The position numbers and the translations under genes are program-made. Below, one piece after another: positions 13,293 to 24,949 of a DNA stretch of 64,000 nt; position 1 is the first letter of the stretch, and every line of letters begins with the position of its first letter. Under the pieces are notes generated by a model. That model was not told where the DNA came from. It searched no databases and saw only the letters and a program-made list of their open reading frames with translations. Origin of the DNA: Galaxea fascicularis (taxonomy: Eukaryota; Cnidaria; Anthozoa; Scleractinia; Euphylliidae); contig OX419345.1 in assembly GCA_948470475.1 (NCBI GenBank), forward strand, positions 21,633,000 through 21,696,999. The letters are read 5' to 3'.

Positions 13293-14042
13293 CTATCTTC
13301 TTCTTTGGAACACATTGCCGCCTCTGCCGCCACGCGGTGGCCCTCCTCTTCCCCTTGCTGCCGCTGTGGATAAAAAGGAAAATGGCAGGTGAAAATGAGT
13401 ACATTGGAAGATTTTCAAGGGCCAAATATTTTATGAGGACAAAGAATGCTTGACAAACTATCTTGGACAGAGCCTTCTATCCAATCAGATTAGTAGGCCA
13501 TGAAGAACGTTTTAACCACGGATTTTGCCATATGTTCTCTCTAAAAGAGTAAGAAGATCTAAGTACGACATGGCATTTACATTGGTCCAACGATCAGTGG
13601 TAATGGATTGACAATATGTAAACAGTATTGTCCATCCAGTAGACTGACCGACCTTGACCAGTATAAGAAGAATTATAGAGAGAAAAGACCCTGCCCAAGA
13701 TAGTCACAGTACTATACCTTGTGCTCTCAGGATGGCTGATTTGCCCCTACCAGCCGCTCCGCCGCTTCCAGTGCCCTTCTGAGTCATTTTCTTGAACATT
13801 GGAGCGTTTTTTAACATGTCCGGGAGTATCAAAAACCGTATTTTACTTCCACGAATAAAAACTTGTTCCAGCTGCGAAATTCGGCCATCTCTTGCCGTAA
13901 CAGTAATGTTTGTCATCTGGCAATTCATATTGTCTTCAGCCTCGACAAGCTTTCCTCTATACACTTCCCCGGTCATCGTCTCCAGCGTGACAATATGTCC
14001 TTCAGCTTCGTGTAGAATCTTAATAGGGACACCTATCGACAT
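13293..14042 (-). CDS. SNRPD3: Small nuclear ribonucleoprotein Sm D3
   Basis: Core Sm protein of the U1, U2, U4 and U5 snRNPs; with the other Sm proteins it forms the seven-member ring on the snRNA Sm site. Two coding exons, 14042-13718 and 13363-13293, spliced in phase 1, give 131 residues (human about 126). The Sm1 motif ([18 protein letters not shown]) and Sm2 motif ([15 protein letters not shown]) are intact. Exon 2 encodes the arginine-glycine tail ([14 protein letters not shown]) that is normally symmetrically dimethylated and bound by SMN, ending in QRRR. The ATG at 14042 gives the expected [10 protein letters not shown] start. The gene is divergent from GUCD1. Identification is very secure. 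Confidence 0.97.
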
Positions 14043-14423
14043 TTTGGGTTAGAATAAAGGTCCGTGATTGTATAGAACAAGTTTACAGATAAGACAAACT
14101 CTCCAAAACGCGCAGATGGATTGGATTTTTGACCGTTATCACATAACATGCAACACTGCCTGCACAACGCAACGTTTCCAAACGTTCACAGTTGAAGGGG
14201 GACTGGGGTGAAGACAATTTTCATCGCAGAACTTAGCAGCCTGGTCTTCTTGTCTTCTCGAACCATACTATTACTTTATTACCTCACCTGTATCACGAAA
14301 ACCATTATATTTTGGGAAAAAGGTTCTTTATTGTGGTGGTGTATTACACAGACATTTCTGCCCTGAAATATTTCTTGGCGTAGAAAAAGTGACCAAAGGG
14401 AAAAAGTCAGTGATGATCGAAAA
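14043..14423. promoter_or_regulatory. Divergent promoter region SNRPD3 / GUCD1
   Basis: About 380 bp separate the two start codons, so both transcription starts must lie here. No TATA box is obvious for either gene. The GUCD1 start codon itself lies in AAAAATGGCGGTA, a YY1-like/TISU-like context. Confidence 0.55.
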
Positions 14424-16223
14424 ATGGCGGTAATCAGCAAGAACTTCAAGCGAAAGATTAAAGGCAAAAAGCTCAAGGTGGGTATTTTTGTATCGAGTTT
14501 AAAGAAAGGATTTAATTTAGTCATATTTTTGGGAACATTTTTAGTAACTATACATTGTTGTTATGGTTGCTGATGAGACAAGTTCCGATAAGCGTCAATT
14601 GCAGTGGGGGTAGGGGTAAGGATACGTTCTGTTTGTAAACAACAAGCTCAAAACTGGATCAACTCGCTCCTTTCGGGCCGCTTTTCCGGTCAAAATTGGT
14701 GTTTTTTTTTGCAAACGTTAGCAAGTAGTACGTCAGTTCACTAGTGGGGACACGCTCAAGGCGTTTTTTTTTTCAATGAAATGTTTCGTCTACAGATAGA
14801 ACTACCTCATGTTAGACAGAAAACAGATTGGGACTGCGGACTGGCATGTTCTTTGATGGTTTTGCAGAAACTTCTCGGGAATAACTTTGATGACGCGAAA
14901 TACGAGCAAATTTGTACGATGAAGAACTTTGGAACTAGTGTTTGGACCATCGACATTGCCAGCATTTTCAATGAGTATGAAGTAGATTATGTGTTCTATA
15001 CATCAACTCTTGGAGTAGATCCCAACTATGAAGCAAACTCATTTTACAAAGGGAGCTTCAACATGGACGAAATGAGAGTCAATCGCTTATTTACCATGGC
15101 GCCGAATTTAGGATTAAAAGTGGAAAAACGGTGAGTGCCCTTCAGGAAGTGAAAGAAATATTTTTTGTGAACATTCTGTAACCTGGAGAAAATACTTATA
15201 TTGTATAATGAAATGTACATGTGTAACGAAGCGCCGAAATTAAAAGTGTGACTTCGCTCTTTGTAGACGGGAAGCGAGGTACTAGTACTGTAAATCTCAT
15301 TCGAAATGTGCAAGTACATCTGAAGAGTCAAACTCCTTGGCCGAGAAATCTTTGTGTTGGTGTACTGTATTTACCCGGAATGCGAAAGTAAAAATTTTCA
15401 GATCTACAAGGTTAGTTTTCCAAGGTTAAGAATTCAATTGTTTCTCTTGTAATGACAATATTTACAAAACCCACAGTGCAACTGTACCTGTTTTCTAATT
15501 TGAAACTCGACCCAGACCACACCTAACTTCAAAGTGATTGGGTTACAGAGTATAAGTTCAAGAAGAGTGATTTAGCTAATAAGGCTGGTGGTAGATATGG
15601 CTGAGGGAAAAGTGAAAAAGAAATGATTTTGGGTGTGTGTCTGTGGGTGTGAACTGGGAATGTCTGGGAACACAACAAGGGTGTAGGAAGTGTGTTTGGT
15701 TGATATTTAATCAAGTACCTCAATCCTCTTGTTATTTTTCTAGCCAGTTTTTCATGGCATCCACAAAGTAAAATTTAATACAGCTTACTTTTAATCACTG
15801 TCTTGAAGCAAGGCTCATTAATATTGTTTGTTTCTTAGGAGCATTTCATTAGAGGAAATCATTTCAAGGTTAATGAAGGGTTATGTTGCTATTGTCCTTG
15901 TCAACTCAAATGCTTTGATCTGCAACTGGTGTGAAGTGAATTCTCCCAACAAACTGCAAATGCTGGCCAACTGCATTTTTTGTCCAGCAACTCAAAGTGA
16001 TTATTGTGGACACTATGTTGTACTGTGTGGATTTGATGCTGACAAAAGATGTGTATATTACAAGAATCCATCGTTTGATGAGAGCCTCTGCTGTGCAAAG
16101 TTTGACATGTTTGAATCAGCTAGACATAGTTATGGAACAGATGATGATATTATATTTATTAAACTGGAAGAACCTCAACTAAACATGAAAGAGATTTTAA
16201 TTAGCAACAGCAGCAAATTATGA
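14424..16223 (+). CDS. GUCD1: Guanylyl cyclase domain-containing protein 1
   Basis: Three coding exons, 14424-14477, 14796-15130 and 15839-16223, give 257 residues (human about 240). The protein belongs to the GUCD1/plant GC1-like family with a cysteine-protease-like fold. The signature DWDCGLAC (Cys32, start of exon 2) and CGHYVVLCGFD (exon 3) supply the expected Cys and His, followed by YKNPSF. Guanylyl cyclase activity was proposed for plant relatives; the animal function is poorly known. An in-frame ATG near 14781 lies in the intron; the spliced start, MAVISKNFKRKIKGKK, is preferred because it has a consensus donor and a conserved junction into IELPHVRQ. Confidence 0.92.
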
Positions 16224-18040
16224 CTGAAGGCATGATTTAGTTTGTTGTGACTTTTAGTCATATTTTGTATTCTATGAATATGTTTATTTTTTCAAAGGTC
16301 CGTGAATATTTACAATGCAACCCTGTGTGGTGGCATTTTGAACTTGACTTCTTACTGAATGGAGGCTAGTTCAAGATAAAATTATTAAATGAATATTCTC
16401 CTGTCATTACAAGCCAGACTTTACACAGGCTCTGTGTACATGTAGTGAGAACATGGGCACAAAAAGCATTAAGTAAAAATATGAAGGTGTTGTCAGATCC
16501 AAATTTGAACAGCAGCCTCAGCACAAATAAAGGCTCCATCACCTCATGCCTTTCTCTAAACCTCACACAGGTCACATCTTCTCCTGCTCCTGTGGTTTAC
16601 ACTACACTGCCTGTTCAGTGGTTTTATCATTAAGTGCTTTCTGTTAACATTATTTGGGGACCATTCATTTTCAGAACAATGCATGCTTTTTCTTGTCAAC
16701 ATATTACGTTTAGATTTCTGTCAGTGAACAAGATGTACTTGTTTTTTTTTTCAAACCCTATCATTTTGCTAACAAAATGTTCCATTACCCTGTCATGCTC
16801 CCTTGAATGACTGGTCCCTAATCATGAGGTACTTATTGACTCTTTTTCATTATAATTCAGTGATGTGGACAAAACTTCTTTTGGCATGTGGGCAGGGATA
16901 ACCAAAACGTTATTGTGGTATAGTATTGCACTGCTTTTTCATCAGGCTAATGATGCCTGGCCCTGTGTATGCTTGGATTTCGTGTTCATGTTGTTTTACA
17001 TAAACAATGAAAATAACAATGTATTTGTACAAAGGGAATTAAAATTTAATGCATTTGATCAATGCTAAAAAGTTAAGGTTGGGTGCGGGATGAATACCGG
17101 TACTTCATAGCAAGGAGATATAAATTTTGTAAATTTTAAGCCATTGCATGTGTACTGGTGGAGAGTAGTGTTAACACTATCATAAAGGAGTGCATGTTCA
17201 GTGCTTGTAAAATGTGTGTATTAGTTTTGTAAAATAATTTAAGTTGAATGAGAAAGCTAACAAATATAGATTTACTGCAATAAATAATTATTTCATTTAA
17301 ATAATGCTGTAGAATTAATTGACATTCAGCTTACAAAGTTCGCTAACCTATCACTTGGCTTCAATGTCAATGAATATTTGCATGAAATCAAGGTTTGTAT
17401 TTAGTTATTTATTTAAGTTTTCAATAAAATGGAGATTGATATGGGAACTGTTGTTAGTAGTAGGGTTGTTTTGGTACCCTCTTTATAAGCCTGTGTAAAA
17501 CAAAATGGTTTTGCAAATGAGAAGGGAAAACACAGCAAGGAATGTGTCAAATTGCCCCTCCCTCCCCCTCCCCCAATACTTTGTGGCCTACAGTAAGAAG
17601 AAGTTGGGCTAACTGCTACACTTTACACATATTACAGTGAAGATGGCATGAACACTTCACACAAAATCTTGAAAACAGACACTTTTATTCAACAAAAACT
17701 CAATATAACATGTTTCCAATAGCTAGTTAGCTTATTGCCACACAGACAATATTTACTGTACTGTTCAAGGCAGAATCACAACCCACAATTTGCAATCACA
17801 GTTCCATTTGTCTAACACCTTTACAAGGCTTTTAATCAAGTAAACATCAAGATGTTCCTTGAGATAAACAAGACAGGCCTTGCAGTAATCTTTTTAGCCA
17901 TTAAATTCTGAAGGTAATCCAGGATTTCTAGAATCAGTCCTGCACATCAGAAGCTGCTTCTTGTTTCATCAGAACCCCTCAGATCAGGTGAACATACATG
18001 TAACATGCAGCAATGACTACAGGGTGTATGCTTAGAAGCT
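16224..18040. other. 3' regions of GUCD1 and malate synthase (convergent)
   Basis: No coding sequence supported. AATAAA-type signals occur on the plus strand, for example near 17424 (TTCAATAAAATGG), consistent with a long GUCD1 3' UTR. The segment from about 17660 to 18040 is probably the malate synthase 3' UTR. A C-rich tract lies near 17555. Confidence 0.5.
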
Positions 18041-21000
18041 TTAGAGCTTTGCATAAGGATTATCCAACAGTTCATATGCAGGAATGGTGAGGAATTCTTC
18101 AAACTCCTCAGAAAGAACCAACTTATCCATCAGTTGGGAAGCCTGTCCAAGGCGAGCTTTAGACATTCCACCAAGCTTTTCAAGTTCTTGCTTGTGCATG
18201 GCTTTGTACAGCTCAGGAGTCAATGCCCGGCCGTCCTCCAGATGGACTCCATGCCGCAACCACTGCCATAGCTGTGCTCTTGAAATTTCTGCAGTGGCTG
18301 CATCTTCCATCAAGTTATGAATGGCTACTGCTCCAAGGCCCTATTCGGGAAATATACAATTATGAGTAACTTGAATGCAACTTATCCTTTTGAGCTCTTT
18401 TAACAGTGACCTGCTTCTAATAAATTCTCGTTACAACATCACTACTTGATCATACATGTACATGCAGATCATGAGAATAACAAAAGTTGGTTCCAAGAAG
18501 AAATCTCTCTCCAACTTATAACAAAACAAATTTTGCAAGACCTGTGTGGACGATGCAGTGCACGTTTACATAAGGGCAGCAGATTTGCTAGTTTTCAAGT
18601 TCAGCGCACTACCAGTACTATTTACGCGAACCATACATATAAATTATTAGGGTAATGTGCCCAGGGACTTGATTGGCAGCCAGAATCTTGTGAGAAGGTG
18701 GAGCAAAACGTTATGTGGGAAAATTTAACCCGGGAGATCTTTCTTAAAGTTTGAGTATAATGTACATAGGAAATCAAAATACCGATAGCCAGCTGTTGAG
18801 ATATTGCAATGCAACATTAATGTTGACACGCACTCCTTCCTCAGTGATTTTACCACCTGGTACAGAGACTGAAAGGATCTCTTCAACCTTTACATTCACC
18901 TCCTCGCGCAGGCGGTGCTTCTGATGACTTGCACCATGCAAACCCTGCAATAATGAGCATACAATGTATTCAATTTCTTACAAACTCTGATTTTTTTCAC
19001 TGGTTGATTGTTGTCCTGACAAATCTCCCCACAAGTCACATCCCTAACATGAACTTTGTTTAATGCTTAATGGCCTAACCCCGGCAAGTTTCTCTGTACT
19101 CTTTGTGGCAGAGTATCCAAGCTAGGAATCTGAAAGTTGTACAGTATGGGTGAACTCCTGTTTTTGAGTACACCTTTAACACTAGCTGAAAAAAATCTTT
19201 TGTTGAAAAAGTACTGTTGATAACTTTACACCTTCATGAAGATCTCCTTTGCAAATGGAACCAGGTCAGGGTGAGCAACCCAAGTCCCATCAAAGCCATC
19301 TGCCACTTCTCTTTCCTTGTCCTGACGAACCTTCTCGTACGCAATCTTATTAACATTTTCGTCTTTTCTGCTTGGAATAAAAGCTGCCATTCCACCCATG
19401 GCATGAGCACCGTGCTGGTGGCACACTTGGACAAGGCGCTCAGTATATGCTCGCATAAATGGTACAGTCATCGTCACCTACACCGTAGTAAGAAAGTAAT
19501 AAGACGGTGTGTCTCAGCAAAATAATTTATTAATAATCTCAATCCTTGTTATGATTCTAGAGTTCCAAGTCTATGTTTGTAGAGTACATAATCCATTTGA
19601 TTTTAAGACTAGCACAGTGGACAAGTACAATGGACCTAGTACTATCTTGCATGAAAAAGGGTGAATAAGTCAGGGTTTACAGTGACTTTTAAACTTGACA
19701 ATATTGTACTTATAAAGCAAGAAGCTATGTGATGATTTTTTTTTTACATGAATTTAAGGCAACATCAAGTCAATGTACAGCTGTAGGCTTTTATTGGCAT
19801 TACATACCATCTTTCGATCTGGCAAAACACAGTCAGATTTCCTTGACAATCTCTTGATTGCTGAAAATATGTAATCCCATCTGCCAGCATTCATTGCACA
19901 GCAATGTTCTTTTATCTCGTAGAGCATCTCTTCCATGTTGACTCCAGCAAGCAGTGTTTCTAACATCACAGTGCAACGGATGGTCCCTAAAAGACAAAAA
20001 AAAAACACTGTTACCATTGACAGGCTCATAAAAATCAATCTTCAGGGGTAAGCCCCTCAATAACTTTTGAACTAGAAGGCATCACTAAAAAAGGTAAAGG
20101 CTTTCTTTTTGGAAAAGGAAAGAAGAGGAGACTGGTGAATAACTTTGGGTTAATGGAATCTTTGTTCAAGTGGCCTACAAGATGTAGAAGTCCTTCCACT
20201 GAAGAAGCCAACAGTTTTGGCTGTCTTCTGAAAGGGCTGACTTAAAAAAACAACTCACCTTGTGGCACTTTCATGTAATCCTGAGCAGATTTAAACACAT
20301 CATTCCACAGCCTCGTTTCCTGATGGGTTTCCATTTTAGGAAGGTAGTAGTAAGGTGCCGAGCCATTAGCAAGCCTGATGTGGACATTATGAAAGAAGTA
20401 CAAGCCAAAGTCAACTAGTGCACCAGCCATGGGTTCCCCATCACACAGGATATGTTTCTCATCAAGATGCCAGCCACGCACACGGACTAAAAGGCAGGCA
20501 GTCTTCTCCTTCAAGCGACGCTGAGATCCTAGAAAGCGGAGGCAATATTGATCATTTCCTTTGCTGTCATAATCTCAACATGTAAACTTATATTGCAGGG
20601 CTCGAAATTGCGACCAGCTGGTCGCCAATGCGAGTGAAAATTGAGTGTTGGCGACCAGAATTTTAAGGCGAGTCGACTGAATTTTTGCACTTGGCGACCA
20701 GTTTTTTATTGATAGTCGCCAAAAGGCGACTGGGAATTTTTTTAAATTTCGAGCCCTGTATTGGCCAAAAGGGTGACACAAGGAGAAGAAGTTAAATTAT
20801 GCTGTCTACTGGGGCTTACGTTTGTGTGTACACCAAGAAAATTCTGGACACATGACTTGAGGGATATTTCAAGGTGCTCCACTTGAAAGTATATTTTAAC
20901 GGCCGACCGGTTAGCTCAGTTGGTAGAGTTCCGGACTAACGTGCGGGAGGTCGTGGGTTCAAACCCCGGCCGGACCAACACTCAGGGTCTTTAAATAACT

Positions 21001-21766
21001 GAGGAGAAAGTGCTCCCTTTGCAATGACATCTGCAAATGGTTAGACTTTCTAGTCTTCTCGGATAAGGACGATAAGATGGAGGTCCCATCTCACAACTCT
21101 CCACAATTAATTCTGTGGGACGTTAAAGAACCACTAGGGACGTAACGAACCCTGGCTGTGACCACCCCTGGTGATGACCTGTGTCTCGGGCCCGCAGTAA
21201 TTGGCGTTCGCTGTTGCGGTGTCCCTGCCAGCTTGGCAAGCTGGCGAAGTTAAATAAATAAATATTGTAACACTTACTACATGTTACTAGTAAGTAACCA
21301 AGATTACTTAGTTGAAGAAACAAGAAGGAATTAGCTCACCATCAGGGTTGGTGAAACTTATAGTCTTCCTGTTAGCATCAAGAAGGTTGATTTGCCCCTC
21401 AACAATATTCTTCCAAGAAGGAGTGAGCGAATCTTCAAAGTCAGCCATATACATATCTGCACCACTGTTCAAGGCATTAATGACCATCTTGCGGTCAGTG
21501 GGTCCAGTGATCTCCACATGTCGTACCTGCAGGTCATGAGGAACTGCTGCTACCTTCCAATTTTTTTCATGATGAGCTTCAGGGTACTTTATTGCCTGAC
21601 CAGCATTGATTGCCTCTTGAATTTCCATTCGTTTCTTGAGCAATTTTTTCCTCTGGTAGTTAAAACTCCGATGTAAGTCAGCTAGAAACTCCAAGGCTTC
21701 ATGGGACAGGATTTGAGTATACTCTGGTTTTAATTCACCAGTGATTTCAACTCCTGAGGAAGACAT
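18041..21766 (-). CDS. Malate synthase (peroxisomal, PTS1)
   Basis: Condenses glyoxylate with acetyl-CoA to malate, the second glyoxylate-cycle-specific step. Six coding exons: 21766-21340, 20528-20259, 19986-19808, 19477-19232, 18944-18783 and 18340-18041, all GT-AG and in phase, giving 527 residues, the normal length for the A-type enzyme. Family motifs: [11 protein letters not shown] (about 158-168, with the active-site Arg), [17 protein letters not shown] (267-274) and [13 protein letters not shown]. The C-terminus NPYAKL ends in AKL, a peroxisomal targeting signal. The start at 21766 ([12 protein letters not shown]) gives a full-length enzyme; a separate 5' exon near 24.1-24.3 kb is possible but would be non-coding. 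It lies head-to-head with isocitrate lyase. Introns carry a hAT-like MITE and a SINE. Confidence 0.95.
20596..20758. mobile_element. MITE with CAGGGCTCGAAATT ends (hAT-like)
   Basis: A 163-bp element in a malate synthase intron. The left end CAGGGCTCGAAATT is matched in inverted form by AATTTCGAGCCCTG. Both sides are flanked by TATTG, consistent with a 5-bp target-site duplication. The inside repeats GGCGACCAG-type words on both strands. No coding capacity. CAGGG...CCCTG ends suggest the hAT superfamily, although 8-bp duplications are more usual there. Confidence 0.75.
20901..21266 (+). mobile_element. tRNA-derived SINE, copy 1
   Basis: The head resembles a tRNA with an A box (TTAGCTCAGTTGGTAGAG) and a B box (GGGTTCAAACCCC). 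It is followed by a central domain (GACTTTCTAGTCTTCTCGGA, then GTGGGACGTTAAAGAACC) shared with the copies at 56330 and 60765, and it ends in a TAAATAAATAAATA tail. Located in intron 1 of malate synthase, antisense to the gene. The tRNA acceptor ends (GGCCGACC / GGCCGGACC) still largely pair. Confidence 0.85.
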
Positions 21767-24700
21767 CAATGAACATAAAAAATTATCAGCAACAGTGACA
21801 TAATAATGACTGATAAAACCCAAATAAAATCTAGTCCATTATCATTTAGCGTCTCTGGATATATCATTTCAACGATTTTGGCCAATATATTCAGCACAAC
21901 CAAGTTGATTTGTTACCAACGAGTGAGATTTTTTATGGTTTAGCCATCTATTGCGACGCTGAAGGTGTCTAGAGAAGGGGGGCCTTGGAACATGCTACCC
22001 CAAAAATTTTGAAAATTTGAAGTACAGTAGTAGTTAAAACATGTTTTCCTTTATTCTGAGTGGAATTTTCACTATCAGAAAGATTTGTTGCCAGTCATAA
22101 TGGTCCATTAAGTGGTTACTTAACTTAAGCAGCAATTTTCTACCTGAAAACGAACAGTCTAAGTCAAAAACCTTAAATGCATGAGAAATAACACAAGTGT
22201 ATAAGATTGCATTGATTGTCGTGAGTCTCACACTCACTATGTGAGACTTGAGAGCCCCGCTTCTCTTTCAGAGACCATATAGCTTAATTAGATTGTAAAA
22301 TAATATTTTGTGGGGGATGATACTCTTGTATCTCCACACTGCCCATCCCACTGCCCCTGAGTAGCCAGAATCATACTCTCCCAGTAGCTGCTGTGTTCAC
22401 TTGTTTTTGAAATTCATCCTTCCCATGTTGTGCTCCCATAAAACATTGTTTACATCACTGCATATGACTCATTTTGTCTTGGTCATAAAAGAAACGAGGA
22501 CTGTCACTAATTTTTTATATAAACTGGCTAGCTAGGGATTCAAGCTGTTATAAAGAAGTCAGTGTGCTGTTTTACTGTCCATGTAACCTGGGATATAACT
22601 TAGAATGTGTGGGGAAAATCCCCAGCTCCTTGCCCTTAACGATAGCCCTGATATTTGCACAGAATGAACTTACCTTGTGGGCACTTCATTATTGGGATGT
22701 TACTTTTTTTCTTTGACTGGCTATAATATAACAAAATCTCAGTCAAAATGTAAACAAATTGATGTCAACAAGGAGAATTTTACTTAACCATAAATGATAA
22801 TTCATCCAGACTTCAAATTTTGTAGAAATTAAACAATAATTTAACATACCAGGTAGTTATAAAAAATGTATTATTGCACTTTAAGGATGATTGATCCACT
22901 ATATAAAATAATATTTTTATAATTATAGTGGATCACCAGAGGTAATAACAATAATATTATTGAGATCAAATTGTTTGTGAAGTGCTCAGGAACAGAAGTT
23001 AACAAAAAAAGAAAGAAAAGAAAGAAAGGGTTTCAACTACAATGATCTGGTCTCAGTTGTTTGAAAGAGCAGATAAATCTATTGAAAGGATAAATAGCTA
23101 TCCAGCAAACAAATTGTATCAACTGCAATACTTTTATCCGCTGGATAGTGCCTTATCCATTGGAGAGAGCAAATTATCCACATCTTGAACAACTGAGGCC
23201 TAACTGAGAAAAATGTCAAAAATGACTAGTGTCTAAGGAGAGAAGGTTCCACAGGGATCTTATTTTTTGCTATGAATGACGAACTTTACAATAGAAAAAT
23301 TACTTATTTTATTGTAAGATTATTTCTTCTGAGATATGATAAGTTGTCAGTATGTCAGGCCTGATCAAGCTCTTAAGTGGTTGAAGATGAAGAGATGGAC
23401 AATTTTCAAGATGTGAACCACACCAAATTTCCTGCTGTGACCTCTTCGAACAAAAATACTTTGATCATATGGCTTATTTCTGAGTATTAAATAGCAAGCT
23501 GTAAATTTGAGATCATTGGGAGTTGGAAAGGGTCAAGAGGCCGTGGAAAATGGCCCTTCCACTGCATGCAAGTTCTGCGCGAAAAATATTCGCCAGTATG
23601 GCGTAAGATATAGGACTGGGTTATCAAATCGGGGTGAATGATCTTTGGATCAAAGTTTAATATCAGAAATTAACATAATATCAGTGTCGTATCCGTTTGT
23701 TTTGACCAGGAGTGCTGAGTAATCAGTGCCCATGATACTCCACTGAAAGCATGACGGGGCAAAAATAACGACAAATTGCATGACTGAAAATGGGTAAAAA
23801 AAGAAAGCACCTGGAATTGATATTATGCATCAACTGTCCACGTTGTAAAGCAAAATTGGCGTTTCGTGACAAAAGGAGGATTTCGTGCTAGCGAAAGTTT
23901 CTACAAGTTTATTGCTCAAATTTAAGAACAGAAAGCTTAGAAAAGTTCTGAGGCGAATAAAAACCGTTACTCTTTACTTCGAAAGTCAACCAAGCTGAAC
24001 TTTTTTAGCTTATGTTTTTCCATATAGCCAATGATGGAACGTGACAGTTTGTGACACGTAGAGAACAGTTTCGGCGACGAAAGCCATAGAAAAACTAAAA
24101 GATGACACCGCTACAGAGATGTGTACTTTTCTGGCATACTTACAGAGGGATGAAGAGTTCTTCGAAGGAGAAAACTTCCGTTTAAACCCAGTTTTCCACG
24201 AACTAAAGAAGACTCGTTCTGCAACGATGCCGATGCTCGCTTCTTTGCCTCGTCTTTGTGTGAGATCAAAGTCCACAGGAAACGCAGTGGGCGTGAGTAG
24301 GGGAGTGACTAAGTGGGGAGGGTTCGGGGGTGTGAGATGGGATCGAACCTAACTGCTGGAAGTGTTACCAGAAACACCTTTAACAAAAAAAATACTTTGT
24401 TTAAATATTTCCTACGGTCTTGACATTCATTCAGCAAATACACCACGAGGACAAATTTCTAAACCTGGCATTTGTCCATAGCAACCAAACTAATTCATTC
24501 ATAATATTGCGTAAGACTTTTGTCACTGGTTACGGTGAATTGCTCATAACATTTCCGGTGGAATTTTTCAAGACTTCCTTTGAAGTTAAAGCACTTTATT
24601 TGAACTTGCGAGTCGTGGTTTTGTCCCTGACAAGAAGAGACCAAAACTTAAAACTCAGTCTTGTTAGCACATGGATTAGAGAGTCGATCCTGGTTTACTT

Positions 24701-24949
24701 AGTTTGTTGGTATTCTAGCACCAATGAAAAGCCCGGAGAGAACAAAACATTATCGCCTCCACCAATGAAATCACTGCTTTCAAAATGGTCAAAGTCCACT
24801 GGCATACAATTACAAAGCATTCTGTAAAATCCCGTAGTTTTCTTAGTTCGGTTGTTTTCCAGTGAAGCTTTCTCCAAGCGAGGTCTAACCACGCGGTCAA
24901 GTGTCTCGAATCCGAAGTTTCCTTTCTTTCTTCACGTTGCTCATTGACA
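21767..24949. promoter_or_regulatory. Divergent 5' region malate synthase / isocitrate lyase
   Basis: The two glyoxylate-cycle genes are transcribed away from each other across this 3.2-kb interval. On the minus strand a strong donor (CCCTCT then GTAAGTATG, exon end about 24144) suggests a non-coding first exon of malate synthase near 24.14-24.3 kb. If so, the true promoter interval shared with isocitrate lyase is only about 0.6 kb. A MITE lies at 23049-23200. Nothing else is recognisable as coding. Confidence 0.45.
23049..23200. mobile_element. MITE with CTCAGTTGTT inverted ends
   Basis: About 150 bp. The left end GGTCTCAGTTGTTTGAA is matched in inverted form by TTGAACAACTGAGGCC. Inside, imperfect inverted words such as CTATCCAGC and GCTGGATAG recur. 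This is typical of a short non-autonomous DNA transposon; no clear target-site duplication was identified. Confidence 0.6.

Noticed and set aside
20901..20978. tRNA-like head as a functional tRNA gene
   Set aside because: It is continuous with a SINE body and the anticodon arm does not pair properly.
22892..22936. Short inverted repeat GATCCACTATA / TATAGTGGATC
   Set aside because: Too short and AT-rich to distinguish from a chance hairpin.
24010..24276. Open minus-strand frame as a coding first exon of malate synthase
   Set aside because: It starts at GTG, has no malate synthase similarity, and joining its donor to the next acceptor creates TGA.
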